64,000 bases of DNA from Heliopora coerulea. Lineage: Eukaryota; Cnidaria; Anthozoa; Scleralcyonacea; Helioporidae. The stretch covers positions 534,501-598,500 of the forward strand of contig JASJOG010000029.1 in the NCBI GenBank assembly GCA_030142905.1. The letters are read 5' to 3'. Position 1 is the first letter of the stretch; every line of letters starts with the position of its first letter. A program made the position numbers and the translations under genes. This document shows, piece by piece, positions 43,345 to 57,400 of the stretch. Below the pieces are notes generated by a model. It was not told where the DNA came from and made no database searches. It saw only the letters and a list, made by a program, of their open reading frames with translations.

Positions 43345-43515
43345 AACAAAAGGTGTACTACAGGAGTAAGCCGAAGTACCCGGAGAAAACCTGCGATGCT
43401 TGGTAATCAAACTCGACAACATTCTTCTTACATGTGTCCCAGGTAACTTTAATCAGATAACTGCATGGAGCCGGAATCGAACTCTTGTCACAGTAGTGAG
43501 AGGCACATGCACTAC
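43345..43515 (-). mobile_element. tRNA-derived SINE, second copy
   Basis: The minus strand has GTAGTGCATGTGCCTCTCAC, a B-box AGAGTTCGATTCC and the body block GGTTTTCTCCGGGTACTTCG, matching the plus-strand copy at 5738. Confidence 0.55.
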
Positions 43516-43519
43516 TTTG

Positions 43520-45283
43520 GGGGGGGGGGAGCCTAAATTTCTTTTTTCAGTTCGACCTTCCACGTACCTTTTTGCCTTTCCTTTCCTCGCTACCTTTTTT
43601 GATTTTAAAAACAACAAAAATTGAATGATAAAGTGACCAGTTTATTTTCAAGTTTTGTTTAATTTAATACCCTTATTGAAAACGAGAAAATCTGGTAGTA
43701 GGTTTTCACAGTCACAGAAGTTACGCTCAAACACTTAAATGTGCTTTTGATGTCACGAAAATGCTTTTTAAAAATGTATCAAGACAATTTTTTTGTCTTT
43801 TCCTTTCATTAGACTGTTTTTCTTATTCAATATAATAACATCGACCACGTTCCACCCACCACCAACGTCAAAAAGGTTCACTGTTATTCTTTGAACGAGC
43901 TCCGGGTGAACCAGCTCCACACGATATGTATTAGTCATTTCCTGGATTGGTTTAACACCTCACGATATGTCCAGCTTCTTGAGTATGGAGACAGTGAAAT
44001 TAAGCGCCACGTTTTAGGTCAAACGGCAAATGCCTGGATGTTTGGAGTACAATAATTCTTACATGATGTTTTGGCTACACGTCTCAAATTCAAGTTTGAC
44101 ATTGTTCATTTATAACATAGAAGACTAACAAAGCACGAAGGTGCACCTTTAAGAAATATTTTATACTCTCTCATGCTTTAAAAAAACGTTCATGGCTCTT
44201 AATGCAAATATATGTTACAGTAGAAAAATTAAAAATAATTTAATGTGATAATTTGTGAAGAACGACTACACAAAATTCACTCCAATTTGCCGGTTATCGA
44301 GATCCTGAAACATGAAGCTTAACCTCCCTGACACCTTGCCATACTATTAACGCAGTGAAGCATCGATAGAGGATTATCTGGTTCGCTGTAAACATTGTCT
44401 TTCCTTCTTCTGGGTGTCGAGAATACGAATTAAAAGCTTCGCATCTAAAATTTTGTTGCAAATAAATATTATAATTACTGCTAACAGTTATATCTAGTTT
44501 TCCTTCGAATTATCATAAGGAGTATTGGTAGCATGGGAAAACAAGTTATTCTACGATTACCAAGGGTAGTAATCACGGCATGGTAACACTACCTCGCACT
44601 TTAAGAAATCCCCGAAGAAACGAAAGGAAAACTCCGGTCATCGTTCCACTGTAATCATTGTCAGGACCTTCGACTATAATTTACGTCTCCACGTCAATCC
44701 TTTGGTGATGTTATGATTTTAGCTCAATACAAGTATTCACTTTTGAATAAATGCACCTTGATATTTAGCAATACTCCTGGTTATGAATATTCATCCAGTC
44801 GAATTAATTATTAGTGGATGTGGATGAAAATTTCATTAAAGCGAAAGTACTGTAGTACCTCCATACATGTGCACGACTGCTAGAATCCAGAGAATTAGCA
44901 GGAGGACATGGCTCTGTGATATGTTCTCATACAATTTTATACCTTGCTTGCGAACAGGATTATTTGGAAGTACAAACCACTTGATCTAACACAGCTTCCA
45001 ATCCAGGAGGGAAATCGATGAAACAACTGCCAACAAAACGCAAGTTTGTTCCAAAATCGAAGACCACTTTCTTGACGCGATGATTAACGGTATCAAAGTA
45101 CAGAATTTAATGAATAATTTCCTTTTCACACACCTCTTCTCTCAGCGCTAAACGAGTATTAATCCGTGTAAAACGGTTTTTCGCCAACAATAACGAAAAC
45201 GGTGAACATTGTGACGAAAAGCAACATGTTCATTTAGAAATGGGACGTCCACAAACCCAGGAAAAGCATAATCCTGTTCCGAA
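43520..45283. other. spacer between the ZC3H11A-like gene and the ABCG fragment
   Basis: No exon was recognised. ATTAAA on the minus strand at about 45107-45112, some 170 nt past the stop codon, could be the poly(A) signal of the ZC3H11A-like gene. Confidence 0.35.
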
Positions 45284-45437
45284 TTAAGAATTTATCATTT
45301 CTTCTATTTCAAGCAGGAGGTCATCGTCGTTCGTGACTTCTTCTTCGTCGTCTGTTGGTGCAGGTGATAGTTCAGCAATGGCTTTCTCTAGAGCTTCATC
45401 AAGAAAGTCCTCTTCTTCATCTTTGATATCGTCCGAT
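45284..45437 (-). CDS. ZC3H11A-like gene, last exon
   Basis: The acceptor TTTTTCCCTGTCAG precedes ATCGGAC; the frame ends at TAA. It encodes a very acidic end (DDIKDEEEDFLDEALEKAIA, then TDDEEEVTNDDDLLLEIEEM, INS) resembling the conserved ZC3H11A C-terminus. Confidence 0.75.
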
Positions 45438-48400
45438 CTGACAGGGAAAAATACAATGACCGGAATTAGTGACATACGATGCCATTGCTACTGGTATGTG
45501 ACAGAGGTGGGCAAACTTTTTGTTACCGGACACAGGCTCTCAGGCGGCTATGCCGGGATTGTCAATTCGATTTCCGTAACTGAAAGGCTAACTGACCAAT
45601 GAAATGTGAAGCCAAGACTACCCCCATAGAGCCAGTTTTTTATGTCAGTTACAGTCCCCTACTCGGTCTGGCCCGCAATTTTGGTCCCTCAAGCGATATT
45701 TCACTAATTTCTCCTACCTCTTGTGGAAAAATGCACACAAAAAATCACTGAACACACATAAATGAATTCAAGAATTTCAAATACGTTTCAAAAAATTAAT
45801 GCGAGTTACATTGGTGTATTTTGATGAATATAAACGACAACACTAACAGACATCTAATAAAAAGCTTCGTAAAACTTTTTTACCATTGGTTTACATTTTC
45901 AGACAATTTAGCACACTAGGAAGCCACAAAGCATTTCTGCATTCTTCTAAGTACTTGATCATAGAAGTTCTTCTGATATAATTTAATTTGAACACTTGTT
46001 AAGAGATTCTGAAAGATTTTTAGCCCAAACAAACAAACAAACAAAAAATTGAAAAAACAACAAAAAAACCAAAACAAACTTGAATCTAAATGTCGGTAAA
46101 GGGTTGGAAATAACCGCGTAGGAGACTCAAAACATTGGCCTATATATAAGTGGACTGCTTGAGGACCCCAAGAAAGTGTTCCCAAAATGGAGTCATTTGT
46201 AGGCCCTTGTGTTGATGGTACCGACCATCTTCATCCGCTATAAAGATGTTGCATGTAGCAACGATACGTGAGTAAAATTGTATTCAAACTTACCGTTTGC
46301 CTCATTTATTCATGGGTTTCCACCTTAAGATATTGAGCTGGGCTCTTATTTTCTTACTACGACTACGTTCTCCACCCGGAAAATTTATAGCTAGAGTTTG
46401 CCGTGCCAGGGGAACGTATGAAGAGAACGACGGAAAGGCAATGTGTGTGCAGGAAGTGCACAAAACAGTACTTGAATCATTAAGTGGAATAAAAGAGAGT
46501 GATTACAGCAAAACCTTTATTCAACTGAATAAAAGAGAAGTATTCCAGTAAAAAAAAATACTAAAAGGACTGGTCAGCGGAATTCACGACAAAGATACCA
46601 AATAATCATTTTCTTTAAGGTGGTTCAATACAGCTTCTTGGTAAGCGGATGAATACGAGTAGTCTGTCGATTTTAATATATTTCGAGGGGCATTAAACAT
46701 ATTGTAAAAGACGGAAGAACATCGGTGGCGTAAAATACAATTAGCTAAAAAGCATTTAAGCAGTTGCTATGGCAACAGGAAATGCTAGAATTGGAAGTCA
46801 ATCTGGAACCTCGCTATTGCCATAGCAACATCTAGACGATTCTTCTTAGCGAAAGCTTTTGGTGTTAGAAGTACCTTTCACATTATACCATGTTCTAGCG
46901 TTCTAAAAAACATTTACTCACTAAAGGTTCTAACTTGCATTCTTCAAAATTTGAAGAAACTGTACCGAGCCACCATAAATCAACATCGCCATCACAATAC
47001 TTACACTTCTTTCACAAGTTGATGAAGTGAGCTTTTTCTTTGCCAAGTTACTTCTGAACGCAACTCTTTTACATCATGTGGATGAGGATCCGTAGGCAAA
47101 ACTGTAAAAGAACCACCATTTAAGTGCAAATGACATAAACGTTAAGTTTGCTTTATATGAAGAGAACTCCTCTTCAAGTTAGAGAATGGCGTTAGGTCGT
47201 GTTTACACAACACCTTTCATCATCCTGGTGTATGTAATGTTGCTTCAAGGGCCAATACTTGCTTACGATTCGCATGCTAATGTAACAATAGCTCTGAAGA
47301 CTCCAGTCATGAGTTAAACACATACATCAGAACGAACAATCGTGTCATGTAAATGGACCTTTAGGATGATTTAGTTTTACATTCACGAGTTGGAAAGGAA
47401 TGTTAGTATGAATCTTAACACTCATAGATTTCAGAACCAACCACGACAGCGTGTCGGTCAGTAAGGAATTTACAAGACGAGTCGCAGTAAATCCCATGCG
47501 AATTAGACGCCAATTTCTTTTGTATTTTCTTCCTGAATTATTATTGAGTTTTGTAAACATTACATAAAGTTTTATTTGATGTCTTGTTGTGACGTCATCT
47601 TGACGTCGTCGGAGTAGGAAAATCCTGCAATTTTCGTATATGTTTAAGTTAATTTATTTTTAAAGTGTCATTTGCCAGAAACGCAGAACTGTAATGGAAT
47701 ACTTTGGAACGCTCTCAACTGCTTTTCTACTCCTAACTTCGTTGTAGAGACATTAAGGTTACAGTTTGCATGTCAGTAGAATAAGTAACCTTCGTTCTAC
47801 CATCCGAGTCCGTACAGCTCATTGAGGAAGCGTCCCACCAGATATGAGAAGGTTCTCTGGTTGCACTTCTGTCACGGGGTTAGAAAAGAACATTTCTGTG
47901 TTTATAAGTTCAACAACATGCGCACTTGTGGCTTACAAACATCAAATACAAGTCAATTTGTACAGGTAATAGCATGGTTTCGAGTGTAATTTGGAAAAAA
48001 CCACGCACGAGTGAGTTTTTCAAAGACTATCAAAACAGCACGAGTCTAAAAGACGAGTGCTATTTGAGGTAATTGAAAAACCCACAAGTGCGTGTTTTTC
48101 CAAATTACAAGAGAAATTATGCTATTACCAATTAATAATATACATGAAAAAAACTCATACAGTGTCGATTACCTAAAGGTAATCCAGTACAAATGACTGT
48201 ATTACCTTTTTTTCGGCACTGTATTACCTTGAAATTGCACTGCTCTTAGCCAATCAGAATCGAGAATTTTTTTCATGTATATTGTTAAACTGGTACTAGG
48301 TGTTTAATAAATCTACTACGCCTCACATCAGATTCCTTGCTCATTTCAAATGTCACGCCAATGGAGCTTTCTGTGTCATAACGATAAAAAATCACATCTC

Positions 48401-51400
48401 AGCTATTTTATGAACACGAAATCTGATTGGTTATGCAAATTATCATCGACGGGAAAAAACAAGCAAAACTTACTAACCTATACATATTGACCAGTTCAAT
48501 ATTTTGAATGACAGATGAAGCTTTATCTTGAGCCCCAGACCCAAACGAAAAATATATCTCATTATAACATTATTAACATATCGTGGCTTCCGCTTAGGTC
48601 GCAAATATGTCGAACTTGCACTTCAGCTCGCCATCTGAGACTTGGTAGCTTAATGGTTAGAGCGTCTTAACGGTCATCAGAAGACTGAGGGTTAGATTCC
48701 CGTCTGGGGCTCAGAAATCGTTTTTCCTGAGGATAGAGATTGGCAAACGTTCGTCTATCATTCGACATATCTCCAAGCTCCCACATTTCCAAAAATATAT
48801 ATCTAGTCAAGTATTTCCTGCACGTACGTGTCTGTAAACCGAAATCGAGGCATCAGTGTCCACTGTGACTACAGATTCTCAACTCTCGGATTCAGCTTCA
48901 GTCATTTGCTGCTTACTAGCGAAGCGTGATAGGAGGACCATCTTAAAGTATGTCGCATTCCACTGAAGTCTGCAGGTAGCAAAATTGCCGTCAGAGCTCC
49001 TTGTAAGGTACACTATTGACGAGTTTGACACTATTGCAGTGTCATAATTGTAAGGTCGCATCGAGTTGAACTCATTTGATTTCAACTGAGTTTGGTAGGG
49101 CTGTGCCGGGACGTTTGAATTAGACCTCAGGAACCGGAAATAAAAACAAGGAATTTTAATGTCGAGAATAAAATCGCTTACCCACAGCTTTCTCCAACTT
49201 CATTGCAGCTCTCGAGTGGTTTGATAACTTTGATACCTAAAGTAAAAGTACCTCGTAAATGCCACCTCCACATTTCTAATTGTTTATCGAAAAGTAAACC
49301 ATTTGCAAGACAGCTTGCACGTAGCATTTAATTGGACAAAATAAAAACGAACAAGAATTATGGCTTAAGCCAACAGGTTCCATCAAGTCAGAAGGGTCAA
49401 CGTTAATAAAAACAGTAAAAATAAGGGCTAAATGAGGGCCACAAGTTTAACACCTTCGTACGTAAGTTGTCAGCCCCAAATAAAGTTATGATCCTACCTA
49501 TTACATATTCATCAGAGTATGAAATAATTTCATTTTGTTTTAACTCAATAAAGTTCTGGACAAAACATGTAAAACTAGTTTCGTCTGTACAATGTCACAC
49601 TCGTAGCAAAATCTCTATAAAAATTACTTTCCACAAAGCGAATTTTATCGCACGAAGCGACTTTTTCTTAAGGGCTTTCGACTGTGACTAATCAGAAACC
49701 TATTCAATTTACACAAAGAAATGTCGATTCGCGCGATAAAATTCGCCCATTGGAAAACAACCTTTACACTCGTATAAAAGTACAGAATTCGCGTGTGAGT
49801 ATATAATCTAGGGGATACGTACAGTATACGAACATGTACAAAATTTTGCAAGTTACTCATAATCTAGACCTTCGTATAAATGGGGAAACTAACTATAAAA
49901 ACTGTGGACATAAATAGGTTAGGGGTAGTAGTTTAGATAATCATAAAAAAACCCCCAATCAACCTATGAAAAGTTGCACCAAGAGAACGAGAAAATGTTA
50001 ACAGCCATTTACACGTGCAATTTTGCACCTTGCGGTTGTCATTCCTGTGTATGTAATAAACTGCAGTCCGTCCTCGACGCTCTTGTCAGTTAAACACATA
50101 CTCCAAGATGTCAATGGCAAAGCAAAAATATTGCACGTGTAAACAACCCTTTAGTAAAAATTGTATGAACTACCTCGGACTTTTCTCGTAACAGCGATCC
50201 GCCTGCAGCAGTTTGCAGCTGCCGGCTTCTATGTTCGCTTGGGACAATGGAGTCGAAGGGCTTCACGCGATGACTAGTTGATATACTGTGAATATCCATG
50301 GAGTTTGAGTATTCCTGTGGATTATGCGTTAGTATACATTGCTTCTCTTGGTCTCTTTTGGAAAAAGATGTCTCTTCATTTGAATTTACAGGAATATTAT
50401 TCCGCTTGGTGGTAGTAACATCAATAGCCTCTGTAAAAGGTTTTTCGACAGTGTCTGGAAATCAAACGGTTACATGAACATACAAATAGAGTGTACGTGG
50501 GGAACAGTCCGAAGCCTGATGGGGTTTAGACAGTTGGGTTACGATAATTTTCACGCAGCACATCAACTCAAATAGATAAATTTAATAAATATAGAATTAT
50601 AGATTACTGGCTGGGAAGTGTGACGTCTAGTTTTGCGTTCACAAGTTGTGAATGCCGATTCGACTTTACCAAAAAACTAAGGAAACTTATATTATCCCAG
50701 CTGTTTTCTATTTTAAAAGAGTCTTTTGACTCTTTTCAATACAGGAACGACAGAATAGTTAACGTTTGCTGTAATTTTCTCTTTTTTTTCGAAACTGTTT
50801 ACATTTTGATGCTTGCCTCATTCGCATGCTTTTGATTGGACGTACAGTTGTATGGTAAAGTTGGGCCATCTTTTCAAAAAGGTGTTCCTTAAAATTTGAT
50901 GCGTTATTAGGAGAACAAGTCCCACCATATAAACATAGCGTTAGTAATTCTCTCACCAGAACAATTTAAATTTTAAAACATCTGTAGGGAAATCTTTCTG
51001 CTGACAAAAAACAAAGGTTTTCGACCAAATCGGTCATGTTTAAGCACATGTTTAAGAACAGGGCCATCTTTCGCAACAAAAAGTTCCTCAATAATTCTTA
51101 CGCTCCAAGTTTGAACGGGAAGAACAAGTCGCCATATAAGAGTGGTCCTGATGCGGGAATAAAAGCCTGGCTGGTACAGATTGTTTCGTGGCATCTGTGT
51201 TTTCATGAGTACGTAAACCTAAATTGCAAGACGATTCACCAATGTATTCCACTCCACAGCTACATGTGCCTTCATAACGTACTTGGAAAGTGTTCATTCT
51301 TGTCTCTATTGTAACAAAGTGGTTTAAATTTTTTCGTTTTCTAAATAATGCGAAAAAAAAATTTCCTCGAGTGCACTTTGGTGGAGTGTTTGAAAAAAGC

Positions 51401-54400
51401 CACGGTATATCTCTTTACTTTTGTAATACGGTAGACTGATATTCATTTATTGGCAGTCGTCCAACTAGGTAGATGAGAATTTAAACTTTCTTCACTGAAT
51501 AGCGCCATAAGGTAGGTAGGTGACTCGTGATTCATCGGATTAACTTTACCTTTGGTTGTTTACAACACCGACACAGCTCTTCATTCATTGGGAATGACCT
51601 GCCGAACTAGCTATCTGGGTTTCGTACAGCTAGCCCGTTGTAGTTTTCCCAAAGAAAGAGCCGCGATGGGTCAGTTTTTGAGTCTAATTTTTTTTTTAAC
51701 TGAGTTTTTGGGAGGTCTGAGTGTTTTACTTCTCTTCAACCGTGCAAGTTTGAACTTAATCAAAGCGACAGTGGTTTGTGCGCGAAAAGTGAAAGGGAGG
51801 GGAAGGACAAAGGAAAAAGGAGAACATTGTTTGCGCAGCTCAGACAGAAAACGGTTTCCTTAAATGTAGGGACATTAGCCTTACCTTTTCCCTTCTTTAC
51901 GGGTTTATTACGATTCACGGTAATCTTCCTACCAAGCGCACTTGACAGGAACCTTGGTTTCCCTTTAGAAATACAATAACAGATGATCAAATATAACATC
52001 AAGTTCTTGGTAACTGACCGATTTCATACTCAAAAAAGTTCGGAAATGCGTTATTAAAATAACATATAAAAACATATTGTCAAATCCCTCATGGCACCTG
52101 ATCCACACTTCGTATTTAAACAAAATTCTGAGATGCGTTATTGAAAATAACAGAAAAATACGTGTATCATGCTTTGGATTGTACTTGACGAAGGACACGC
52201 AATCCAAAGTATTGTCGTTAAAAGTATTCGTGGTTTAAACGAAACGTCATGGCAGCCTAGTCTGTGGAATTTTTACAACAGAATCTCTTTTATTTCTATG
52301 GTATATGGCCCAAGCATGGCCCATACCTTCGTTTTCTGATTCTCAAGGAATTGAAAACAATAAATTTGAGAATCCTTCGGAGGATTTTGAATATGGTATT
52401 TTCAGTAATTTTCACCCATAATGAAATTCCACAAAATTCAAAGAACCGTGTTCTCCAATTTAACAGAAATATGGACAACAAGGTACCGTGTGTCGGGAAT
52501 TCCAGGGAGTATCTAGTACCTTACTGCATGAATAGAGTCATGAAATACTAATTGATGTACGCCATGTAAATACGGCAAACTAATCGTCTGGGTAACCTTT
52601 TTTCAAAGAATCGATAGACAATGACTAGTGTATGGTGAACAGCGCAATAAAACCAGTGGTCGTTTTTATCTGAAAACAATGCATATGGTTTGTTTTTGAA
52701 ATCGTTCGGAAGAAGTATAGAACACAAGTTAGCTTTTTAAGAAAACAACTATATTATCTGCTCTAAGTTACTAGGAAACAACACTTTCAGACAATTATAT
52801 CAGCTCAGAAATTCCGACTTCGTTGTCGTATTGGCAATATAATAGTTCTTTCGAAAGCCTAAAACCCCGGTCAATCGAAGATCCATGTGATTGCAAGTGT
52901 TAATTCGCTTCTTCGTTTGACTAGCAACTTGTATCGCATTGTACCAGTTTGCATTGACTTGTAGTAAATTCAAGCCAGTTCAAATTTAAATGCAAGTTTT
53001 CTTCCTTGGCGTGATCGTTCGACGGCGAAAACAAGCCGTAGCAAATTAGAGGAAACTATTTTCGTCAGCAGAAATTCAAGTTGGTGGTTGACAAATCACT
53101 GAAGTAGATCAGCAATGACACCGGGATTTAAACTTGCACCAACTTGCTTTCTCGCTTGGTTTGGCGTAAGACAAGTAAAATGCAGGTTAATGTAAATATT
53201 TTTGCTAGCATTTGCGTTCTTTTTGGTATACGAGTTGCATTAATTGGCCATGCGATGAGCCGGATTTACTCTGGAGACGAAAAGCAGCGACTGCGACTTT
53301 TCCATGAAATAACCTGATAATATTCCCTCGCCCGTGTTTGAAGTATGCAAGAGGATTTGCATACATCCCCCGTTCTACACTGCAAATGAAAAGTTAGGCT
53401 ACTTAATCAACTCATTACGAAACTTAGTTCCTTTGACAACTCTTAGGATTCCTTCTGTGCTATCTACCAAAAGATGAAAATAAGAAGTATTTTCAGCCTC
53501 AAAGATGAAAATACTGGCGAGACTATGCGTAATCTCAGCGTTCACGTGGCAGAGCATCAAAATCCGAAAGCATAATTGAGAACTGGCACGACATCAGGGA
53601 CAAAATCAGATTACACTTTCAAGGGACAAAGACTTATGACCATCCCTTTCTATATTAAACGAAACATACCCCATGGACTTATAATACTAAAACACGAACC
53701 TTAATCAAACAAACAAGCACAGTGTTTTGATGGGCACCTTTTTGCTTTAGGTAGTACAAAATTCTCGTGCTACGAATAAATTTGGAAAACGGATAGGGTG
53801 TGCAAACTGTTTTTCAAGCCTGATTATGGCTTTAAAGTCAAAAACGTTTGGTTTTCTTTTCCTTGTTTATAGATGTACTTTTATGAACGATTACATTGTA
53901 ATTGACAAGAATCTACTTTTTCTTCTCGATGTTTTACATTAGCCACTACCAACCCGAGGGACTTCAAGTGGGTAGAAGAAATTAAGATTTCATGATTTCT
54001 TAAGCAATTTTAACTTACCTGCGATGTCGTCTACAGTCCTTGCTTTCATTAACCCGACTCTTTTTAGTTTGATTTTCTTCACCGGTTTTTCCATCGCTTG
54101 AGCGGGCCTTCCACTGACCTGTTGCCTCACATTATATTGCTTCGACTCTCTGTCCAAACCAACTTCTTTCTTTTCCAATAATTTCTCAGGACCAGATTCA
54201 TTGAAAACGTTTGCTCTCGACGTTTCTTCGTCTGTTGAAGGTGCGGATTCGTTTCCAAAAGCACTACGTCCAATGTCCTTTTCTCCTATCTTTTTCTTGA
54301 CGCTACTTATCTTGGGTCTGGTCTCGCAGGTGATTGACCTTGCTAAATCCTTTTTATCCGATTTCTCTTGGATAAGTGACTCTGGACATTCTTCTTCCGA

Positions 54401-57400
54401 GACAGAAGGTTCGTTGAAGTCTTCTTTGCGTGGTTTTTCCGGGAAGGTGGAGCCTACGGATCCGTTTCCCCACCTGGCAGTCAATCTCTGCACTTTACTT
54501 GCATAGTTATGTCGCTCCGGAACAATCTGTGGTTCAAGTTTTCTCTTCAGAATTTTCTTAGGTCTTTTACCATGTGATATATTTACAGTAATTTTAGCTT
54601 CTGTCTTAGGGGATAGGAAGGTTTTTTTCATGTCTTCGTCGTTTGTTAGATCAGCACTGTTACCACCACTACCACCCGTACCACTCGTACTCACATTTTT
54701 ACCACTACTTACGTTCCTCAACGGTTTAAGAGGTTTTAATCTTCGTACACTGGTCCTTCTAACCTCTTTATCTATTGCCACTGGATTGAGATCACCTTCC
54801 TTTATGTCGTCATTTTGCTTTGGTTTGCCCGATCTAATTTCCTCTGAAGTGTTCACCTTTAACGTACTTAAATTAAGCTCCTTACTACTTACATGTCTAT
54901 CGCCAGCACCGAAACATGTCACACTGGAATTAATCTCGGGTTTCGCTCGGTCATCGGGTTTTGCTATCCTAGATTCTTGAGCGCTGACAGGCTTCATCGT
55001 TATGGAGGTGGTCTCGTTTTGTAGATGTTTTTCTTCATTCTTAGTCTTCAACGCAGGAACATTTTTTCGTTGCATTTGAGATGAGTTACTATTATTGTCC
55101 TTAGTTAAGACCACCGGTTCGTAATTTGAATCCTCCGTTTCTGAAGTAGTGTTTCCAACGCTAGTGCTTTTATCGCCTTTAACGACAGCTTCCTTCTCCT
55201 GTTGTCTTTCCCGCAGTTTCTTCAGTGCTTTATCTCGTAAAATTTCTTCCAAAGTTTTTACTTTAAATCCAAGGATTGCTTCGCCCGCAGTTCCCGTGTC
55301 ACCCTCCTTTACGTCTTCCTCTTCGTTCACAGATGACAAAGTTGCGGTTGCCGCCAGCTCTTCTGGAAACGTATATAGCGTAACAAAAGTTGTGGGAACC
55401 ACTCAGTATTTTAATAAAATACAAAGCAATGGTAACTTCAAACGCTAACATTTTTATTGATTCGACGTTACGACCAACTTGCAGTCACCATCAGGAATGA
55501 CGATGACGGTAAGTTAGTGGAAACGTAGAATCAATAAAAATGGTAACAATATTTGGAGTTACCATTGCTCTGTATTATATAGCGTAACGACGTCAACTTT
55601 AGAAACACTACCCAAGGTCTTAAGATAGTTGACGTAAAAGAGCTGCATTCGCGTTAACATCTACAAGTAGAAACACTTTCTCCTCTTCTAGAATAACGAC
55701 ATTACGTCGTAGGCTCTTGGATCCTCTACAAATAGAGTTTCTGGCCTGTTTGAGCAACCGTTAAAAAATTCATATGCCATTTCACATATGAAAAAACATA
55801 TAGAATTGGAGCAACCTCGCATATGAAATTTTCAATTCAAATGAGAAAACGGAAAGTTTTCACATATGAAAAACCTTCACAAGAGACTCTCCAGGCGGAA
55901 AACGTATTTTTGTAATAAATATCAATGGCCAGCAAAAAACACGAAGCAGAGTCATAATCAACAACATCTTGAGAGATTACTACATCATGAGGGTATATAA
56001 TATATCTTAGTATTGTGTTTGTAAACATATATTATACATCATTGACAATGAAACGTCAGACTAAACTTAGTTATTTCTTTGTGGCTCTACTTCGTGCTTT
56101 TTTGCTGGGCACTGACATTTATTACAAGAATATGAAACACCTAATTCACATGTGAAATGACAAGGTTTGAAATTTTATGTCAAATTTTGGTTAACGAAAC
56201 ATGTATTCTTCATATATGAAATGGAAGATTCATACAGAAAAATTATTCCACATATAAAATTTCTGTAAGCGAATTCACTCACCCAAGAGCGATAAAGCCA
56301 AAAAACCAATAAATAAATTAAATCAAACAGTCCTGAGGACAGCCTACAGAATTGGGTACAGTGCACTTTAGCACATGATCCCGACTGAGGAAATCACGGG
56401 CTCAGCTCACCTAGCGATAACCCTGACCCAAACGTAAAACTTACGCTAACCTAACAGCTCAACCAAATCCTAATCCAAATCCTAATCCAAACCCCAGCCG
56501 CGACCGTAACCCAACCCCTAACCGTAGTTCTAACCCTAACCCTAAAAAGTTTGCGGTTTGTAAGAGTCTGCTATACTGCACTCTAGCCTAATGCAGATAT
56601 AAGCAAACAGATTCATTTCTTTTATATGAGGGAATTAGGCATCATATCGTGCCATCTGCGTAGAGAGCAGGTCGAAGGTCACAACCGTGCTTGCATATGC
56701 TTTTCCAAACACGATTATTGGCCAATCACTGTGTGCGTTCGGGCAATTTTTTGTTCACATTACGAAACAACGGGCCGCTATTATGAATCCTTGTTATGCT
56801 GAGGCGAGATATTTTCCAAACCAACAGATTTTCTGAATCTTCCCAAAGTATTAGTATTGACTAATAAAAAACTCTTCTTTAATATCTAATTGTACACAAA
56901 GAATGCGTCCACTGAAATAGACTTTTCAAAACGTGAGACAGCCGGGCGAATAGGAAGAACGCTTGTGATTAGATTGCCGAATCAAGTACTAAGAGTTGTG
57001 AAGCAAGTCTTCACGATGGATCCTTTTAGACGTACAATCGACGTGTTCCGTTTGCAGCTACTGCGACCGATTTTGACCGTTGTACTGCAGCCTAGTTTGG
57101 CCTGACTCAATCTAGTCTGGCACACCCAAGCAAGCGTAGCCAAATTGAGCCTAGACAGACCTACCCAAGCAGAACCTAGCGTAGTCAAATTGGGTCGAGC
57201 CCAGCCTAGCGTTGGCAAGCCACGCCGAGTAAGCAGAGCCTAGCCAAACTGCTATTAGTCAAGTTAACCTAACCAATACAATAGAATCCAACCTTATTTG
57301 GATTAGGAAAGGTTGATCTCCCGATGTTACACCAAGAGAAAGGATATGTTGAATGATGACAAGGCAAACAAAAAAAAATTGTTAAATTTTACTTCACCTT

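Noticed and set aside
51552..52002. Overlapping frames of 67-103 codons on both strands
   Set aside because: The plus frames have no motif; on the minus strand only 51885-51962 has splice sites and matching phase.
54201..55448. Plus-strand frames of about 100 codons opposite the large exon
   Set aside because: Antisense shadows of the ZC3H11A-like exon, rich in Ser/Leu as expected.
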